Part shown: positions 34,301 through 44,483 of the stretch, one piece after another
Layout: each line of letters starts with the position of its first letter
Numbering within the stretch: position 1 is the stretch's first letter
NCBI GenBank assembly: GCA_004144865.1
Contig: SEAY01000003.1
Span: 27,528 to 91,527 of the forward strand
Reading direction: 5' to 3'
Source of the DNA: Comamonadaceae bacterium
GTDB lineage: Bacteria > Pseudomonadota > Gammaproteobacteria > Burkholderiales > Burkholderiaceae_C
DNA length: 64,000 nucleotides
Translations under genes and position numbers: made by a program
Notes under the pieces: model-generated
The model's input: only the letters and a program-made list of their open reading frames with translations
What the model was told of the DNA's origin: nothing
Databases searched by the model: none

Positions 34301-36223
34301 ATGCAATTCCACCTGAATGGCTTCCGGCCCGGCGATCCCCACGTGGCCGACGCGTCGGCGCAGGCGGCGCCCCACACCGATGCGGCGCCCGCGCAGGTCG
34401 ACGTGTTGATCGTCGGCAGCGGCCCGGCCGGCCTCACGCTCGCCGCGCAGCTGGCGGCGTTCCCCGGCATCCGCACCTGCATCGTGGAGCAGAAGGACGG
34501 CCCGCTGCAGCTGGGGCAGGCCGACGGCATCGCCTGCCGCACCATGGAGATGTTCGAGGCCTTCGGCTTCAGCGAGCGCGTGCTCAAGGAGGCCTGCTGG
34601 ATCAACGAGGTGACCTTCTGGAAGCCCGACGAGAAGGAGCCGGGCCGCATCGTGCGCCACGGCCGCGTGCAGGACACGGAAGACGGCTTGTCGGAGTTTC
34701 CGCATGTGGTGCTCAACCAGGCGCGCGTGCATGACTTCTACCTCGACCTCATGCGCAACTCGCCCAGCCGGCTCGAGCCGCACTATGCGCGGCGCCTGCT
34801 GGATGTGGCGGTGGACCGCGACGGCGGCGAATACCCGGTCACCGTGCGGCTGGAGCGCACGGACGCGGCGCACGCGGGGCAGGTGGAAACGGTGCGGGCG
34901 CGCTACGTCGTCGGCTGCGACGGCGCGCGCAGCGCGGTGCGCAAGTCCATCGGCCGGCAGCTGGTGGGCGACTCCGCCAACCAGGCCTGGGGCGTGATGG
35001 ACGTGCTTGCGGTGACCGACTTCCCGGACATCCGCTACAAGGCGGCCGTGCAATCCGCCGAAGGCAACCTGCTGGTCATCCCGCGCGAGGGCGGCTACCT
35101 GGTGCGCCTGTACGTCGAGATGGACAAGCTGGGCGAGGAGGAGCGCGTCGCCAATCGCGGCATCACGCTGGAACAGCTCATCGCCGCGGCGCAGCGCATC
35201 CTGCATCCCTACATGCTGGACGTGAAGGAAGTGCCCTGGTGGTCGGTCTACGAGATCGGCCAGCGGATCTGCGACAAGTACGACGACGTCGATGCGCAGG
35301 GGACCGGCGCGCCGCTGCCGCGCGTGTTCATCGCGGGCGACGCCTGCCACACGCACAGCCCCAAGGCGGGCCAGGGCATGAACTTCTCCATGCAGGACAC
35401 CTTCAACCTCGGGTGGAAGCTGGCCGCGGTGCTGCAGGGGCGGTGCGCGCCGGAGCTGCTGCACACGTACTCGGAGGAGCGCCAGGTCGTCGCGCAGCAG
35501 CTGATCGACTTCGACCGCGAGTGGGCGAAGATGTTCAGCGACCGCGCGAAGCAGGCCGCCGCCGGCGACACGGAAGGCGTGGATCCGAAGGAGTTCCAGA
35601 AGTACTTCGAACAACACGGGCGCTTCACCGCCGGCATGGGCACGCATTACCGTCCTTCGGTGATCTGCGGCGAAGCCACGCACCAGCAGCTGGCCAAGAG
35701 CTTCGTGATCGGCACGCGCTTCCATTCCGCGCCCGTGGTCCGCATCACGGATGCGAAGCCCTTCCACCTGGGCCATGCCGGCAAGGCGGATGGCCGCTGG
35801 CGCCTGTATGCGTTTGCCGGCGCGAACGACCACCTGGACGCGGGGGCGGGCGTGCGCGCGCTGTGCAAGTTCCTGGAGGAGTCGCCGGACTCGCCGGTGC
35901 GCAGGTACACGCGCGCGGGCGAGGACATCGATGCGGTGTTCGACCTGCGGGCGATCTTCCAGCAGGACCACCGCGAGCTGGCGATCGAAGCCATGCCGCC
36001 CCTGCTGCTGCCGCGCAAGGGGCGCCATGGCTTGCGCGACTACGAGAAGGTGTTCTGCCCGGACCTGAAGAACGGGCCGGACATCTTCGACCTGCGCGGG
36101 GTGGATCGCCAGCAGGGTGCGCTGGTCGTGGTGCGCCCCGACCAGTACGTCGCGCACGTGCTGCCGCTGGGGGCGCACGAAGCGCTCGCGAAGTTCTTCG
36201 CGGGCTTCATGCTGCCGGCCTGA
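34301..36223 (+). CDS. mobA: 3-hydroxybenzoate 4-monooxygenase (phenol-hydroxylase-like flavoprotein)
   Basis: A 640-residue FAD monooxygenase. It would convert 3-hydroxybenzoate to protocatechuate with NADPH and O2 in the cytoplasm. The start MQFHLNGFRPG, GxGxxG FAD loop GSGPAGLTLAAQLA at about residues 39-52, the GCDGARSAVRK motif near 203, and GDACHTHSPKAGQGMN near 346 are followed by a C-terminal thioredoxin-like domain. It matches Comamonas testosteroni MobA (639 residues) almost throughout, as I recall that sequence. GAGGAAAAG precedes the ATG. No mobR or protocatechuate cleavage genes are in the window. Not to be confused with molybdenum-cofactor MobA. Confidence 0.88.
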   Translation: MQFHLNGFRPGDPHVADASAQAAPHTDAAPAQVDVLIVGSGPAGLTLAAQLAAFPGIRTCIVEQKDGPLQLGQADGIACRTMEMFEAFGFSERVLKEACWINEVTFWKPDEKEPGRIVRHGRVQDTEDGLSEFPHVVLNQARVHDFYLDLMRNSPSRLEPHYARRLLDVAVDRDGGEYPVTVRLERTDAAHAGQVETVRARYVVGCDGARSAVRKSIGRQLVGDSANQAWGVMDVLAVTDFPDIRYKAAVQSAEGNLLVIPREGGYLVRLYVEMDKLGEEERVANRGITLEQLIAAAQRILHPYMLDVKEVPWWSVYEIGQRICDKYDDVDAQGTGAPLPRVFIAGDACHTHSPKAGQGMNFSMQDTFNLGWKLAAVLQGRCAPELLHTYSEERQVVAQQLIDFDREWAKMFSDRAKQAAAGDTEGVDPKEFQKYFEQHGRFTAGMGTHYRPSVICGEATHQQLAKSFVIGTRFHSAPVVRITDAKPFHLGHAGKADGRWRLYAFAGANDHLDAGAGVRALCKFLEESPDSPVRRYTRAGEDIDAVFDLRAIFQQDHRELAIEAMPPLLLPRKGRHGLRDYEKVFCPDLKNGPDIFDLRGVDRQQGALVVVRPDQYVAHVLPLGAHEALAKFFAGFMLPA

Positions 36224-36239
36224 GCGGCCCGGACTTCCC

Positions 36240-39074
36240 CTACAGCGCCGGCTCCCCGAGCCTGCGCAGCAACTGCCCGCCGCCGAAGCTCACCTGCTCC
36301 GGCGGCGTACCGCCGGCGGTGACGCGGATCGCGCAGTATTTCAGTTCGGGGATCTTCGCCACCGGGTCGAGCGCGTCGTTCGTCACGCGGTTGACTGCTG
36401 CCTCGTAGTAGCAGAAGGGCACGAACACGGCGCCGCGCGGCGAGCTCTCGTCGGCGCGGCCGTAGAGGCTCACCTTGCCGCGGCGCGACTCGATCGTGAT
36501 CAGCTCGCCCGGCTTCACGCCCAGCGCCTCGAGGTCCAGCGGGTGCACCAGCGCCACCGGGTCCGGCTCGATCGCGTCGAGCACGGTGGTCCGGCGCGTC
36601 ATGCTGCCGGTGTGCCAGTGTTCGAGCTGGCGGCCCGTGATCAGCACCCACGGGAACTGCGCGTCGGGACGCTCGGCCGCCGGGACGATGTCCGCCGGCA
36701 CGAAGCGGGCGCGGCCGCTCTCGCGCGGGAAGTCCTCGATGAACACCACGGAATCGCCGGGGTCGCCTTCCTTCAGGCAGGGATAGGTGACCGCGTCCTC
36801 GCGCACCAGGCGCTCCCAGGTGATGCCGCCTATGCTGGGCATGCTGTGCCGCATCTCGTCGAACACCTCCGAGACGTGGCTGTAGTTCCACTGCAGGCCC
36901 ATGCGCCGCGCGATCTCCTGGATGATCCAGAGGTCCTGCTTCGCATCGCCGGGCGGGTCGACCGCCTGGCGGCCCAGCTGCACCAGCCGGTCGGTGTTGG
37001 TGAAGGTGCCGTCCTTTTCGGCGAACGCGCTGGCGGGCAGGACCACGTCGGCGAGGGCGGCGGTTTCCGTGAGGAAGATGTCCTGCACCACCAGGTGGTC
37101 CAGCGCGGCGAGCATCTCGCGCGCATGGTTGGCGTCGGGGTCGGACATCGCGGGGTTCTCGCCCATGATGTACATGCCCTTGACCTTGCCTTCGCCGATG
37201 GCATGCATGACTTCCACGACCGTGAGGCCCGGCTTGTCGTCGAGCGTGCCGGGCTGCAGGCCCCACAGCTGCTCGAACTTGGCGCGGTTGGCGGGCTCCA
37301 CGACCTTCTGGTAGTCGGGGAACATCATCGGGATCAGGCCGGCGTCGGAGGCGCCCTGCACGTTGTTCTGGCCCCGCAGCGGATGCAGGCCGGTGCCCGG
37401 GCGGCCGATTTGGCCGGTGAGCAGCGACAGGGCGATCAGGCAGCGCGCGTTGTCCGTGCCGTGAACGTGCTGCGAAACGCCCATGCCCCACAGGATCATG
37501 GACGCCTTCGACGTGGCGAAGGTGCGCGCCACTTCCTTCAGCGTCTCCGCCGGGATGCCGCAGACCTCCGCCATCTCCTCGGGGCTGTAGCCGATGAGGT
37601 TCTTCTTCAGTTCCTCGTAGCCGATGGTGCGCGCCTCGATGAAGCTCTGCGCCACCAGGCCCTCGTGCACGATGACGTGCATCATCGCGTTGAGCATCGC
37701 GACGTCGGTGTCGGGCTTGAACTGCAGGTGCTGCCACGCCAGGCGGGTGAGGTCGGACTTGCGCGGGTCCATCACGATGAGCTTCGCGCCGTTCTTCGCC
37801 GCGTTCTTCATCCAGGTGGCGGCCACCGGGTGGTTCACCGTGGGGTTGGCGCCGATGACGACGATCACCTCCGCCTTGGTCACGTCCATGACGGGGTTGG
37901 ACACCGCGCCGGAGCCTATGCCCTCCAGCAGCGCCGCGACCGAGGAGGCGTGGCACAGCCGCGTGCAGTGATCGACGTTGTTGCTGCGGAAGCCGGTGCG
38001 CACCAGCTTCTGGAACAGGTAGGCCTCCTCGTTGCTGCCCTTGGCGGAGCCGAAGCCCACCAGCGCCTTCGGGCCGGCGGAATCGCGGATGTCGTTCAGC
38101 TTGCTGGCGGCGAGCGCCAGCGCTTCTTCCCAGCTCGCCTCGCGGAACACCTCGTGCATGCGATCCGGGTCGAGCGTGGCGTGCGGCAGCTTGGGTGCGT
38201 CGGTGCGGCGGATCAGCGGCTTCGTCAGGCGCTGCGGATGGTGCGCGTAGTCGAAGCCGTAGCGGCCCTTCACGCACAGGCGGCCGTGGTTGGCGGGCCC
38301 GTCGCGGCCCTCGACGTAGAGGATCTTGCCGTCCTTGACGTTGTAGGTGAGCTGGCAGCCGACGCCGCAATAGGGGCAGACGGAGTTCACCTGCTTGTCG
38401 GGCACGGGCAGCGCGGCGCCGCGCGCGGGCATCAGCGCGCCGGTGGGGCAGGCTTGCACGCATTCGCCGCAGGCCACGCAGGTGGACACGCCCATGGGGT
38501 CGTCCATGTCGAACACGATCTTGGCGTGCTCGCCGCGGAAGGCCAGGCCGATCACGTCGTTCACCTGTTCGTCGCGGCAGGCGCGCAGGCATCGCGTGCA
38601 CTGGATGCAGGCGTCGAGGTTGACGGCGATGGCGGGGTGCGTGAGGTCGGGCGCGACCTGGCCACGCGAGGGGAAGCGCGGCTTGCCGACGCCGAGCTTC
38701 GCGGACCACTCGTCCACCTCGTTGTGGCGCGTGTACTCGGCCTCGGGCATGTCGGCCTGCAGCAATTCCAGCACCATCTTCTGCGACTTCACCGCGCGCT
38801 CGCTGTCGCTGGTGACTTCCATGCCCGCGCTGGGCGTGCGGCAGCAGCTCGGGGCGAGCACGCGCTCGCCCTTGATCTCCACCATGCAGGCGCGGCAGTT
38901 GCCGGCGGTGTCGAGGCCTGGCTTGTAGCAAAGGCGGGGGATCTCCACGCCTTCGCGGTCGGCCACCTGGATCAGGGTTTCGCTGGCGAGCGCCTCGACC
39001 TCGCGGCCATTGAGCTTGAAGCGCACCACGGGTGCGTCGATCTGCGCCAGTTCGGCGCGGGTGACGGCGTTCAT
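36240..39074 (-). CDS. fdhA: NAD-dependent formate dehydrogenase, alpha (molybdopterin) subunit
   Basis: A 944-residue Mo- or W-bis-MGD enzyme that oxidises formate to CO2. The N-terminal [2Fe-2S] domain has Cys49, 60, 63 and 77. Two [4Fe-4S] motifs are at Cys156-166 and Cys199-209, and another at Cys233, 236, 240 and 267. The active-site ligand is Cys374 followed by His375, as in cysteine-type FDH. The C-terminal MGD-binding domain runs from about 800. It resembles FdsA and Methylorubrum Fdh1A. It pairs with the fused beta subunit upstream and would burn the formate released from oxalate. The 180-base gap between the two genes has a large hairpin. No fdhD or cofactor genes are adjacent. Confidence 0.92.
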   Translation of the reverse strand: MNAVTRAELAQIDAPVVRFKLNGREVEALASETLIQVADREGVEIPRLCYKPGLDTAGNCRACMVEIKGERVLAPSCCRTPSAGMEVTSDSERAVKSQKMVLELLQADMPEAEYTRHNEVDEWSAKLGVGKPRFPSRGQVAPDLTHPAIAVNLDACIQCTRCLRACRDEQVNDVIGLAFRGEHAKIVFDMDDPMGVSTCVACGECVQACPTGALMPARGAALPVPDKQVNSVCPYCGVGCQLTYNVKDGKILYVEGRDGPANHGRLCVKGRYGFDYAHHPQRLTKPLIRRTDAPKLPHATLDPDRMHEVFREASWEEALALAASKLNDIRDSAGPKALVGFGSAKGSNEEAYLFQKLVRTGFRSNNVDHCTRLCHASSVAALLEGIGSGAVSNPVMDVTKAEVIVVIGANPTVNHPVAATWMKNAAKNGAKLIVMDPRKSDLTRLAWQHLQFKPDTDVAMLNAMMHVIVHEGLVAQSFIEARTIGYEELKKNLIGYSPEEMAEVCGIPAETLKEVARTFATSKASMILWGMGVSQHVHGTDNARCLIALSLLTGQIGRPGTGLHPLRGQNNVQGASDAGLIPMMFPDYQKVVEPANRAKFEQLWGLQPGTLDDKPGLTVVEVMHAIGEGKVKGMYIMGENPAMSDPDANHAREMLAALDHLVVQDIFLTETAALADVVLPASAFAEKDGTFTNTDRLVQLGRQAVDPPGDAKQDLWIIQEIARRMGLQWNYSHVSEVFDEMRHSMPSIGGITWERLVREDAVTYPCLKEGDPGDSVVFIEDFPRESGRARFVPADIVPAAERPDAQFPWVLITGRQLEHWHTGSMTRRTTVLDAIEPDPVALVHPLDLEALGVKPGELITIESRRGKVSLYGRADESSPRGAVFVPFCYYEAAVNRVTNDALDPVAKIPELKYCAIRVTAGGTPPEQVSFGGGQLLRRLGEPAL

Positions 39075-39117
39075 TGTTTTCTCCCAGGCTCGTCGTGGCG
39101 TCGGGGTTCGGCTTCGC

Positions 39118-39167
39118 GCTCACCCCGACCTACGGGGCGGCGGGGCTCCTTGTAGGTCGGGGTGAGC
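39118..39167. repeat. inverted repeat between fdhB and fdhA (family C)
   Basis: Perfect 16-bp arms GCTCACCCCGACCTAC (39118-39133) and GTAGGTCGGGGTGAGC (39152-39167) with an 18-base loop, inside the 180-base gap of the formate dehydrogenase operon. It could attenuate read-through or stabilise the mRNA end. I see no promoter in the gap. Confidence 0.75.
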
Positions 39168-39254
39168 CCGCAGGCGTTCGAGTGCTGCGTACGCGCAGCA
39201 CGTAGCCCGAGGCGACGGCGAGAGCCAAGCCACGGACACCCCGACATGACTTCT

Positions 39255-40958
39255 TCACCCCAGTTCATGCGGAAAGTACTTGATCACGCAATCCACCGGA
39301 TTCGGCGCCGCCTGCCCCAGGCCGCAGATCGACGCATCGCGCATCACCTGCGACAGCTCGCCCAGCAGGGCCACGTCCCAGCGCGGCGCATTGATGATCG
39401 CCAGCGCCTTCGCCGTGCCCGCGCGGCACGGCGTGCACTGGCCGCACGATTCGTCGCGGAAGAAGCGCATCAGGTTGCGCGCGGCGGCCACCGCCGAATC
39501 CTTGTCGGACAGCACGACCACCGCGGCCGACCCGATGAAGCAGCCATAGGGCTGCAACGTGTCGAAGTCCAGCGGGATCTCGTTCATGCTCGCCGGCAGG
39601 ATGCCGCCCGACGCGCCACCCGGCAGGTACGCGTAGAACTTGTGCCCGTCGGCCATGCCGCCGCAGTGCTCGTCGATCAGCTCCTGGATGGTCACGCCCG
39701 CGGGCGCCACCTTCACGCCCGGATTGCGCACGCGCCCGGACACCGAGAAGGAGCGCAGCCCCTTGCGCCCGTTCGCGCCCTGCGAGGCGAACCAGTCGGC
39801 GCCGCGCTCCAGCAGGTCGCGCACCCAGTACAGCGTCTCGAAGTTGTGTTCCAGCGTCGGCCGGCCGAACAGGCCTACCTGCGCCACATAAGGGGGGCGC
39901 AGCCGCGGCATGCCGCGCTTGCCTTCGATGGACTCGATCATCGCGGACTCTTCGCCGCAGATGTAGGCACCGGCGCCGCGGCGCAGCTCGATGCGCGGCA
40001 GGCCCTTCGACGGCGGATCGGCCGCCAGCCGCGACAGTTCCTGCTGCAGCAGTTGCCGGCAGCCGTGGTACTCGTCGCGCAGGTAGATGTAGATCGCTTC
40101 GATGCCCACCGCCCAGGCGGCGATCAGCATGCCCTCCAGGAAGCGGTGCGGTTCGCGCTCGAGGAACACGCGGTCCTTGAAGGTCCCGGGTTCGCCCTCG
40201 TCGATGTTCACCGCCATCAGGCGCGGGCCGGGCTCGTTGCGCACGATGCGCCACTTGCGCCCGGTGGGGAAGCCGGCGCCCCCCAGGCCGCGCAGGCCCG
40301 AGGACTCCATCGTGGCGATCACCGATTCGACGTCGCGCTCGCCCGAGAGGCACTGCTCCAGCAGCTGGTAGCCGCCAGCCGCGCGGTATTGCGACAGGCC
40401 CATGTAGCCTTCCGGCTCGTGCTTCGTCGCGCCTTCCTTGACGCACTCGGCCACCTTCTGCGGGGTGGCGCAGGGCACGGGCTTCTGGCCCACCACGGCG
40501 GCCGGTGCCTGCTCGCAGCGGCCGATGCAGGGCGCCGGAATCACGCGCACGTCGCGGCCGAGGAGGGACGGCAGTTTCTGCAGCAGTTGCTGCGCGCCGG
40601 CCAGCTCGCACGACAGGCCGTCGCACACGCGCACGGTCAGCGCCTGCGGCGCCTCGTCGCCTTCCTTGACGATGTCGAAGTGGTGGTAGAAGGACGCCAC
40701 CTCGTACACCTCGGACTGGGCCAGGCGCATCTCCTGCGCGAGCGCGGAGAGGTGCGCGGCCGAGAGGTGGCCGAAGTGGTCCTGCAGCTTGTGCAGGTGC
40801 TCGATCAGCAGGTCGCGCTGGCGCGACGCGTCACCGAGCAGCTGCCGCACTTCGGCCAGCGCCTGGTCCCCGGGCTTGCGGCCCTTGGGACCCTGGCGCT
40901 TGCGCTCCCTCAGCGGGAGCGCGGCCGCGGCGATGGGGATGACGCGATGTTGGGACAT
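39255..40958 (-). CDS. fdhB: NAD-dependent formate dehydrogenase, fused gamma-beta (NuoE-NuoF) subunit
   Basis: A 567-residue diaphorase subunit. Residues 1-160 form a NuoE-like thioredoxin-fold [2Fe-2S] domain with CDGLSC and CIGRC. The rest is NuoF-like: NADH/FMN site GLRGLGGAGFPTGRKW, CGEESAMIESIEGKRG, and the [4Fe-4S] cysteines in ESCGQCTPCRAGT and SICGLG. The fusion replaces the separate FdsG and FdsB subunits and matches Methylorubrum Fdh1B in length. It transfers electrons from the alpha subunit to NAD+. It lies 17 bases downstream of the acyl-CoA ligase gene, so it is in the oxalate operon. Confidence 0.9.
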   Translation of the reverse strand: MSQHRVIPIAAAALPLRERKRQGPKGRKPGDQALAEVRQLLGDASRQRDLLIEHLHKLQDHFGHLSAAHLSALAQEMRLAQSEVYEVASFYHHFDIVKEGDEAPQALTVRVCDGLSCELAGAQQLLQKLPSLLGRDVRVIPAPCIGRCEQAPAAVVGQKPVPCATPQKVAECVKEGATKHEPEGYMGLSQYRAAGGYQLLEQCLSGERDVESVIATMESSGLRGLGGAGFPTGRKWRIVRNEPGPRLMAVNIDEGEPGTFKDRVFLEREPHRFLEGMLIAAWAVGIEAIYIYLRDEYHGCRQLLQQELSRLAADPPSKGLPRIELRRGAGAYICGEESAMIESIEGKRGMPRLRPPYVAQVGLFGRPTLEHNFETLYWVRDLLERGADWFASQGANGRKGLRSFSVSGRVRNPGVKVAPAGVTIQELIDEHCGGMADGHKFYAYLPGGASGGILPASMNEIPLDFDTLQPYGCFIGSAAVVVLSDKDSAVAAARNLMRFFRDESCGQCTPCRAGTAKALAIINAPRWDVALLGELSQVMRDASICGLGQAAPNPVDCVIKYFPHELG

Positions 40959-40975
40959 CCTGCGAGCTTACCGGC

Positions 40976-43117
40976 TTAGAGCAGGCCCGCCGCGCGGGCC
41001 CACTGGTACTTCGCGCCGAGCACTTCCACCGGGAGTTCCGTGGAATAGGCATACGCGGGAATGCCGTTCTCGTACAGGTACTGCGCGGCTTCCTCGACTT
41101 CCACGTCGCCGGCCAGCGAGGCCACGACGGGCTTGATCTTGCCCTTGGCCTTCATCTCGTTGACGATCTGCACCATATTCTTCGCGAACACCATGGGCGG
41201 CGTGACGATGGTGTGCCAGTAGCCCAGGATCAGCGCGTGGACACGGTCGTCCTCCAGGCCCAGCTTCACCGTGTTGACGTAGGTGATGGGCGGCTCGCCG
41301 CCGGTGATGTCGACCGGGTTGCCGGCCGCGCCGAAGGGCGGGATGAACTTGCGGAAGGCGGCGTCGAGGTCGTCGGGCATCGGCTTGAGCAGCTTCAGGC
41401 CGTTGTCGACGCACGCGTCGGACAGCAGCACGCCCGAGCCGCCGGCGCCGGTGATGATCACCACGTTTTCGCCCTTGGGGGTCGGCAGGATGGGCACGCC
41501 GCGGGACAGCTCCAGCATCTGGCGCAGGCTGCGCGCGCGGATCACGCCGGACTGCTTGAGCACGTCCTCGTAGATCTTGTCGTTGCCGGCCAGCGCGCCG
41601 GTGTGCGAGCTCGCGGCGGCGGCGCCCATCGCGGTGCGGCCGGCCTTGAGCATGATCACGGGCTTCTTCTTGGAGACGCGCTTGGCGACTTCGGCGAAGG
41701 CGCGGCCGTCCTTCAGGTCTTCCGCGTGCTGGGCGATCACCTTGGTGTTGTCGTCCTGCTCGAAGAAGAGGAGCAGGTCGTCCTCGTCGATGTCCGACTT
41801 GTTGCCCAGGCCGACGATGGCCGACACGCCCATCTTGGCGGAGCGCGAGAAGCCGATGATGGCCATGCCGATGCCGCCGGACTGCGAGCTCAGGGCGGTG
41901 GAGCCCTTGACGTCGTAGGCCGTGCAGAACGTGGCGCACAGGTTGGACGGCGTGTAGTAGAAGCCGTAGATGTTCGGCCCCATCAGGCGGATGTTGTACT
42001 CGCGCCCGATCTTCTGCAGTTCTTCCTGGCCTTCGATGTTGCCGGTCTCGCCGAAGCCGGAGGGAATGAGGATGGCGCCGGCGATCTTCTTCTCGCCGCA
42101 CTCCTTGAGCGCGCTGGCGACGAACTTGGCCGGCACGGCGAACACGGCCGTATCGATCTCGTCCGGCACGTCCTTGACGCTCTTGTAGGCCTTCACGCCC
42201 ATCACTTCCGCGTCCTTGGGGTTGATCGGATAGATCTTGCCCTTGTAGCCGCCGTTGATGAGGTTCTTCATCACCGAGTTGCCGATCTTGCCCGCCTCGT
42301 TCGAAGCGCCGACGACCGCGACGGCCTTGGGCTTCATGATGCGGTTCATGGACGTGACGACGTCCTTTTCCGAGGGACGGAATCGCGCCGGCTTCGGCGT
42401 GAAGTTCACGACGATGCGCACGTCCGCCGCGATCGCGCTGTCCTTGCTGGCGAACACCGGGTTCAGGTCCAGCTCGGAGATCTCCGGGAAGTCGCTCACC
42501 AGCTGCGACACGCGGACGATGGTGGAGGTGAGGGCCTCGCGGTTGACCGCATCGCCGCCGCGCACGCCCCTGAGCATTTCAGCGGCCTGGATGCCATCGA
42601 GCATGGACTCGGCGTCCTGCGTGGTGGCGGGGGCCAGGCGGAAGGTCACGTCCTTGAGCACTTCCACCAGCACGCCGCCCAGGCCGAAGGCGACCAGCTT
42701 GCCGAAGCTGTCGTCGCTGATGGCGCCGACGATGACCTCGGTGCCGCCCTTGATCATCTGCTGCACCTGCACGCCGACGATCTTCGCGTCCGCCTTGTAC
42801 TTCTTCGCGTTCGCGATGATGGTCTCGTAGGCGGTGGCGGCGTCGTCGGCGCTCTTCACGCCCACGATCACGCCGCCCGCTTCGGTCTTGTGCAGGATGT
42901 CCGGCGACACGATCTTCATCACCACGGGGAAGCCCATGGAGGAGGCGAGGGTCATCGCTTCCTTGGCGCTGGACACGACGCCTTCCTTGGGCACGTTGAT
43001 GCCGTACGCGTCGCAAACCAGCTTGCCCTCGGGCGCGGTCAGCGAGTCGCGTCCTTCCTTCTTCACCGCGTCCAGGATCGCGCGGACCTTTGCCTTGTCG
43101 CCTTGGAAGTTGGCCAT
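40976..43117 (-). CDS. ADP-forming acyl-CoA ligase (acetate-CoA ligase family)
   Basis: A 713-residue NDP-forming acyl-CoA synthetase. The order is unusual: an ATP-grasp (beta) domain at residues 1-235 comes first, then the CoA-binding and ligase (alpha) domains from about 260. The phospho-carrier His lies in [11 protein letters not shown] near residue 504. It would interconvert an acid, CoA and ATP with acyl-CoA, ADP and phosphate. Placed directly between frc and the formate dehydrogenase genes, it could prime oxalyl-CoA from oxalate or recover ATP from formyl-CoA; which one is inference. Same strand, 43 bases after frc. Confidence 0.85.
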   Translation of the reverse strand: MANFQGDKAKVRAILDAVKKEGRDSLTAPEGKLVCDAYGINVPKEGVVSSAKEAMTLASSMGFPVVMKIVSPDILHKTEAGGVIVGVKSADDAATAYETIIANAKKYKADAKIVGVQVQQMIKGGTEVIVGAISDDSFGKLVAFGLGGVLVEVLKDVTFRLAPATTQDAESMLDGIQAAEMLRGVRGGDAVNREALTSTIVRVSQLVSDFPEISELDLNPVFASKDSAIAADVRIVVNFTPKPARFRPSEKDVVTSMNRIMKPKAVAVVGASNEAGKIGNSVMKNLINGGYKGKIYPINPKDAEVMGVKAYKSVKDVPDEIDTAVFAVPAKFVASALKECGEKKIAGAILIPSGFGETGNIEGQEELQKIGREYNIRLMGPNIYGFYYTPSNLCATFCTAYDVKGSTALSSQSGGIGMAIIGFSRSAKMGVSAIVGLGNKSDIDEDDLLLFFEQDDNTKVIAQHAEDLKDGRAFAEVAKRVSKKKPVIMLKAGRTAMGAAAASSHTGALAGNDKIYEDVLKQSGVIRARSLRQMLELSRGVPILPTPKGENVVIITGAGGSGVLLSDACVDNGLKLLKPMPDDLDAAFRKFIPPFGAAGNPVDITGGEPPITYVNTVKLGLEDDRVHALILGYWHTIVTPPMVFAKNMVQIVNEMKAKGKIKPVVASLAGDVEVEEAAQYLYENGIPAYAYSTELPVEVLGAKYQWARAAGLL

Positions 43118-43160
43118 GTGATGCCCCTTGAAAAATTGAATGGTGTCGCCGGGTGCGCGG

Positions 43161-44376
43161 TCAGATGACCTTGGCCGCGCGCAGTTCTTCGATCTGGTCC
43201 TTGCCGTAGCCCAGTTGCTTCAGCACTTCCTCGGTGTGCTCGCCCAGCAGGGGAGAGCGCGTCACCTCGGTTTCGCTGTCGGACAGCTTGATCGGGTTGC
43301 CCACCGACAGGTACTTGCCGCGGGTGGGGTGATCGACCTCCACGACGGTGCCGGTGGCGCGCAGCGCGGGCTCCTCGGCGATTTCCTTCATCGACAGGAT
43401 CGGGCCGCAGGGGATGTCGTACTTGTTGAGGATCTCCATCGCCTCGAACTTGGTCTTGGTCTTGGTCCACTCCTCGATGCGGGAGAAGATCGTCTTCAGG
43501 TGCGGCAGCCGCGCCTTGGGCGTGGCGTAGCTCGGGTCGGTGATCCAGGTCTCCTCGCCGATCACCTTGCAGATCGCGCCCCACACCGGGGCCTGCGTGA
43601 TGAAGTAGATGTAGGCGTTGGGGTCGTGCTGCCAGCCCTTGCACTTGAGGATCCAGCCCGGCTGGCCGCCGCCCGAGGCGTTGCCCGCGCGCGGCACGGC
43701 CTCGCCGAACTCGCCCTCGGGGAACTGCGGGTACTCCTCGAGCACCTTCTTGCGCTCCAGGCGCTGCTGGTCGCGCAGCTTGACGCGGCACAGGTTCAGC
43801 ACGGCGTCCTGCATGGCGGCCAGCACCTTCTGGCCGCGGCCGGTCTTCTCGCGCTGGAACAGGGCGGTGACGATGCCCAGGGCCAGGTGCAGGCCGGTGC
43901 CCGAGTCGCCGATCTGCGCGCCGGTGACCAGCGGCGGGCCGTCGTCGAAGCCGGTGGTGGAGGCGGCGCCGCCCGCGCACTGGGCGACGTTCTCGTACAC
44001 CTTGCAGTCCTCGTACGGGCCGGGGCCGAAGCCCTTGACCGACGCCATGATCATGCGCGGGTTGATCTGCTGGATGCGTTCCCAGCTGAAGCCCATGCGG
44101 TCCAGCGCGCCGGGCGCGAAGTTCTCCACCAGCACGTCGCACTGCTTGATCAGCTCGATCAGCACTTCCTTGCCCTTGGGATTCTTGGTGTCCAGGGTGA
44201 TGGAGCGCTTGTTGTGGTTCAGTGTCGCGCAGCTGCCCGCGCGTGGCATCGCCTTCACCGGCCTTCTCCACCTTGATCACGTCCGCGCCGAACCACGCCA
44301 GCAGCTGCGTGCAGGTGGGCCCGGACTGCACGTGCGTGAAGTCGAGGATCTTGACGCCGTCGAGTGCTTTACCCAT
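43161..44376 (-). pseudogene. frc: formyl-CoA:oxalate CoA-transferase, frameshifted by a short deletion
   Basis: A class III CoA-transferase that moves CoA from formyl-CoA to oxalate. The start [20 protein letters not shown] has AAGGAAA upstream. After 51 residues (ending GQLRD, near 44223) the frame shifts and the protein continues in another frame as [19 protein letters not shown] through to AAKVI. The residues expected between (about 11, IPNVDSLYFTM in relatives) are missing, consistent with loss of about 32 bases. Without the gap the protein would have about 415 residues, the normal Frc length. The rest of the frame is intact, including GGGGQPGW-like [10 protein letters not shown]. Either a recent mutation or an assembly error. 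Confidence 0.85.
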
Positions 44377-44409
44377 CTTGATTTCCTTTCGAGTCTTGGA
44401 ATCTCTCAC

Positions 44410-44481
44410 CGTCATTCCCGCGCAGGCGGGAATCCAGGGCGTTCAGGGAGCCCTGGGTCCCCGCCTCCGCGGGGACGACGG
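44410..44481. repeat. dispersed palindromic repeat, family A copy 3 (paired)
   Basis: Two family A elements in opposite orientation: CGTCATTCCCGCGCAGGCGG... then ...CCCCGCCTCCGCGGGGACGA, joined by CAGGG-CGTTCAGGGA-GCCCTG. It lies between oxc and frc, so within the predicted operon, and could form a large cruciform or mRNA stem. Confidence 0.8.
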
Positions 44482-44483
44482 AT

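Noticed and set aside
43063..44415. Continuous 450-codon frame over frc taken as one intact protein
   Set aside because: After about residue 65 its translation is Arg/Gly-rich nonsense, while the true Frc sequence continues in another frame; a frameshifted frc fits better.
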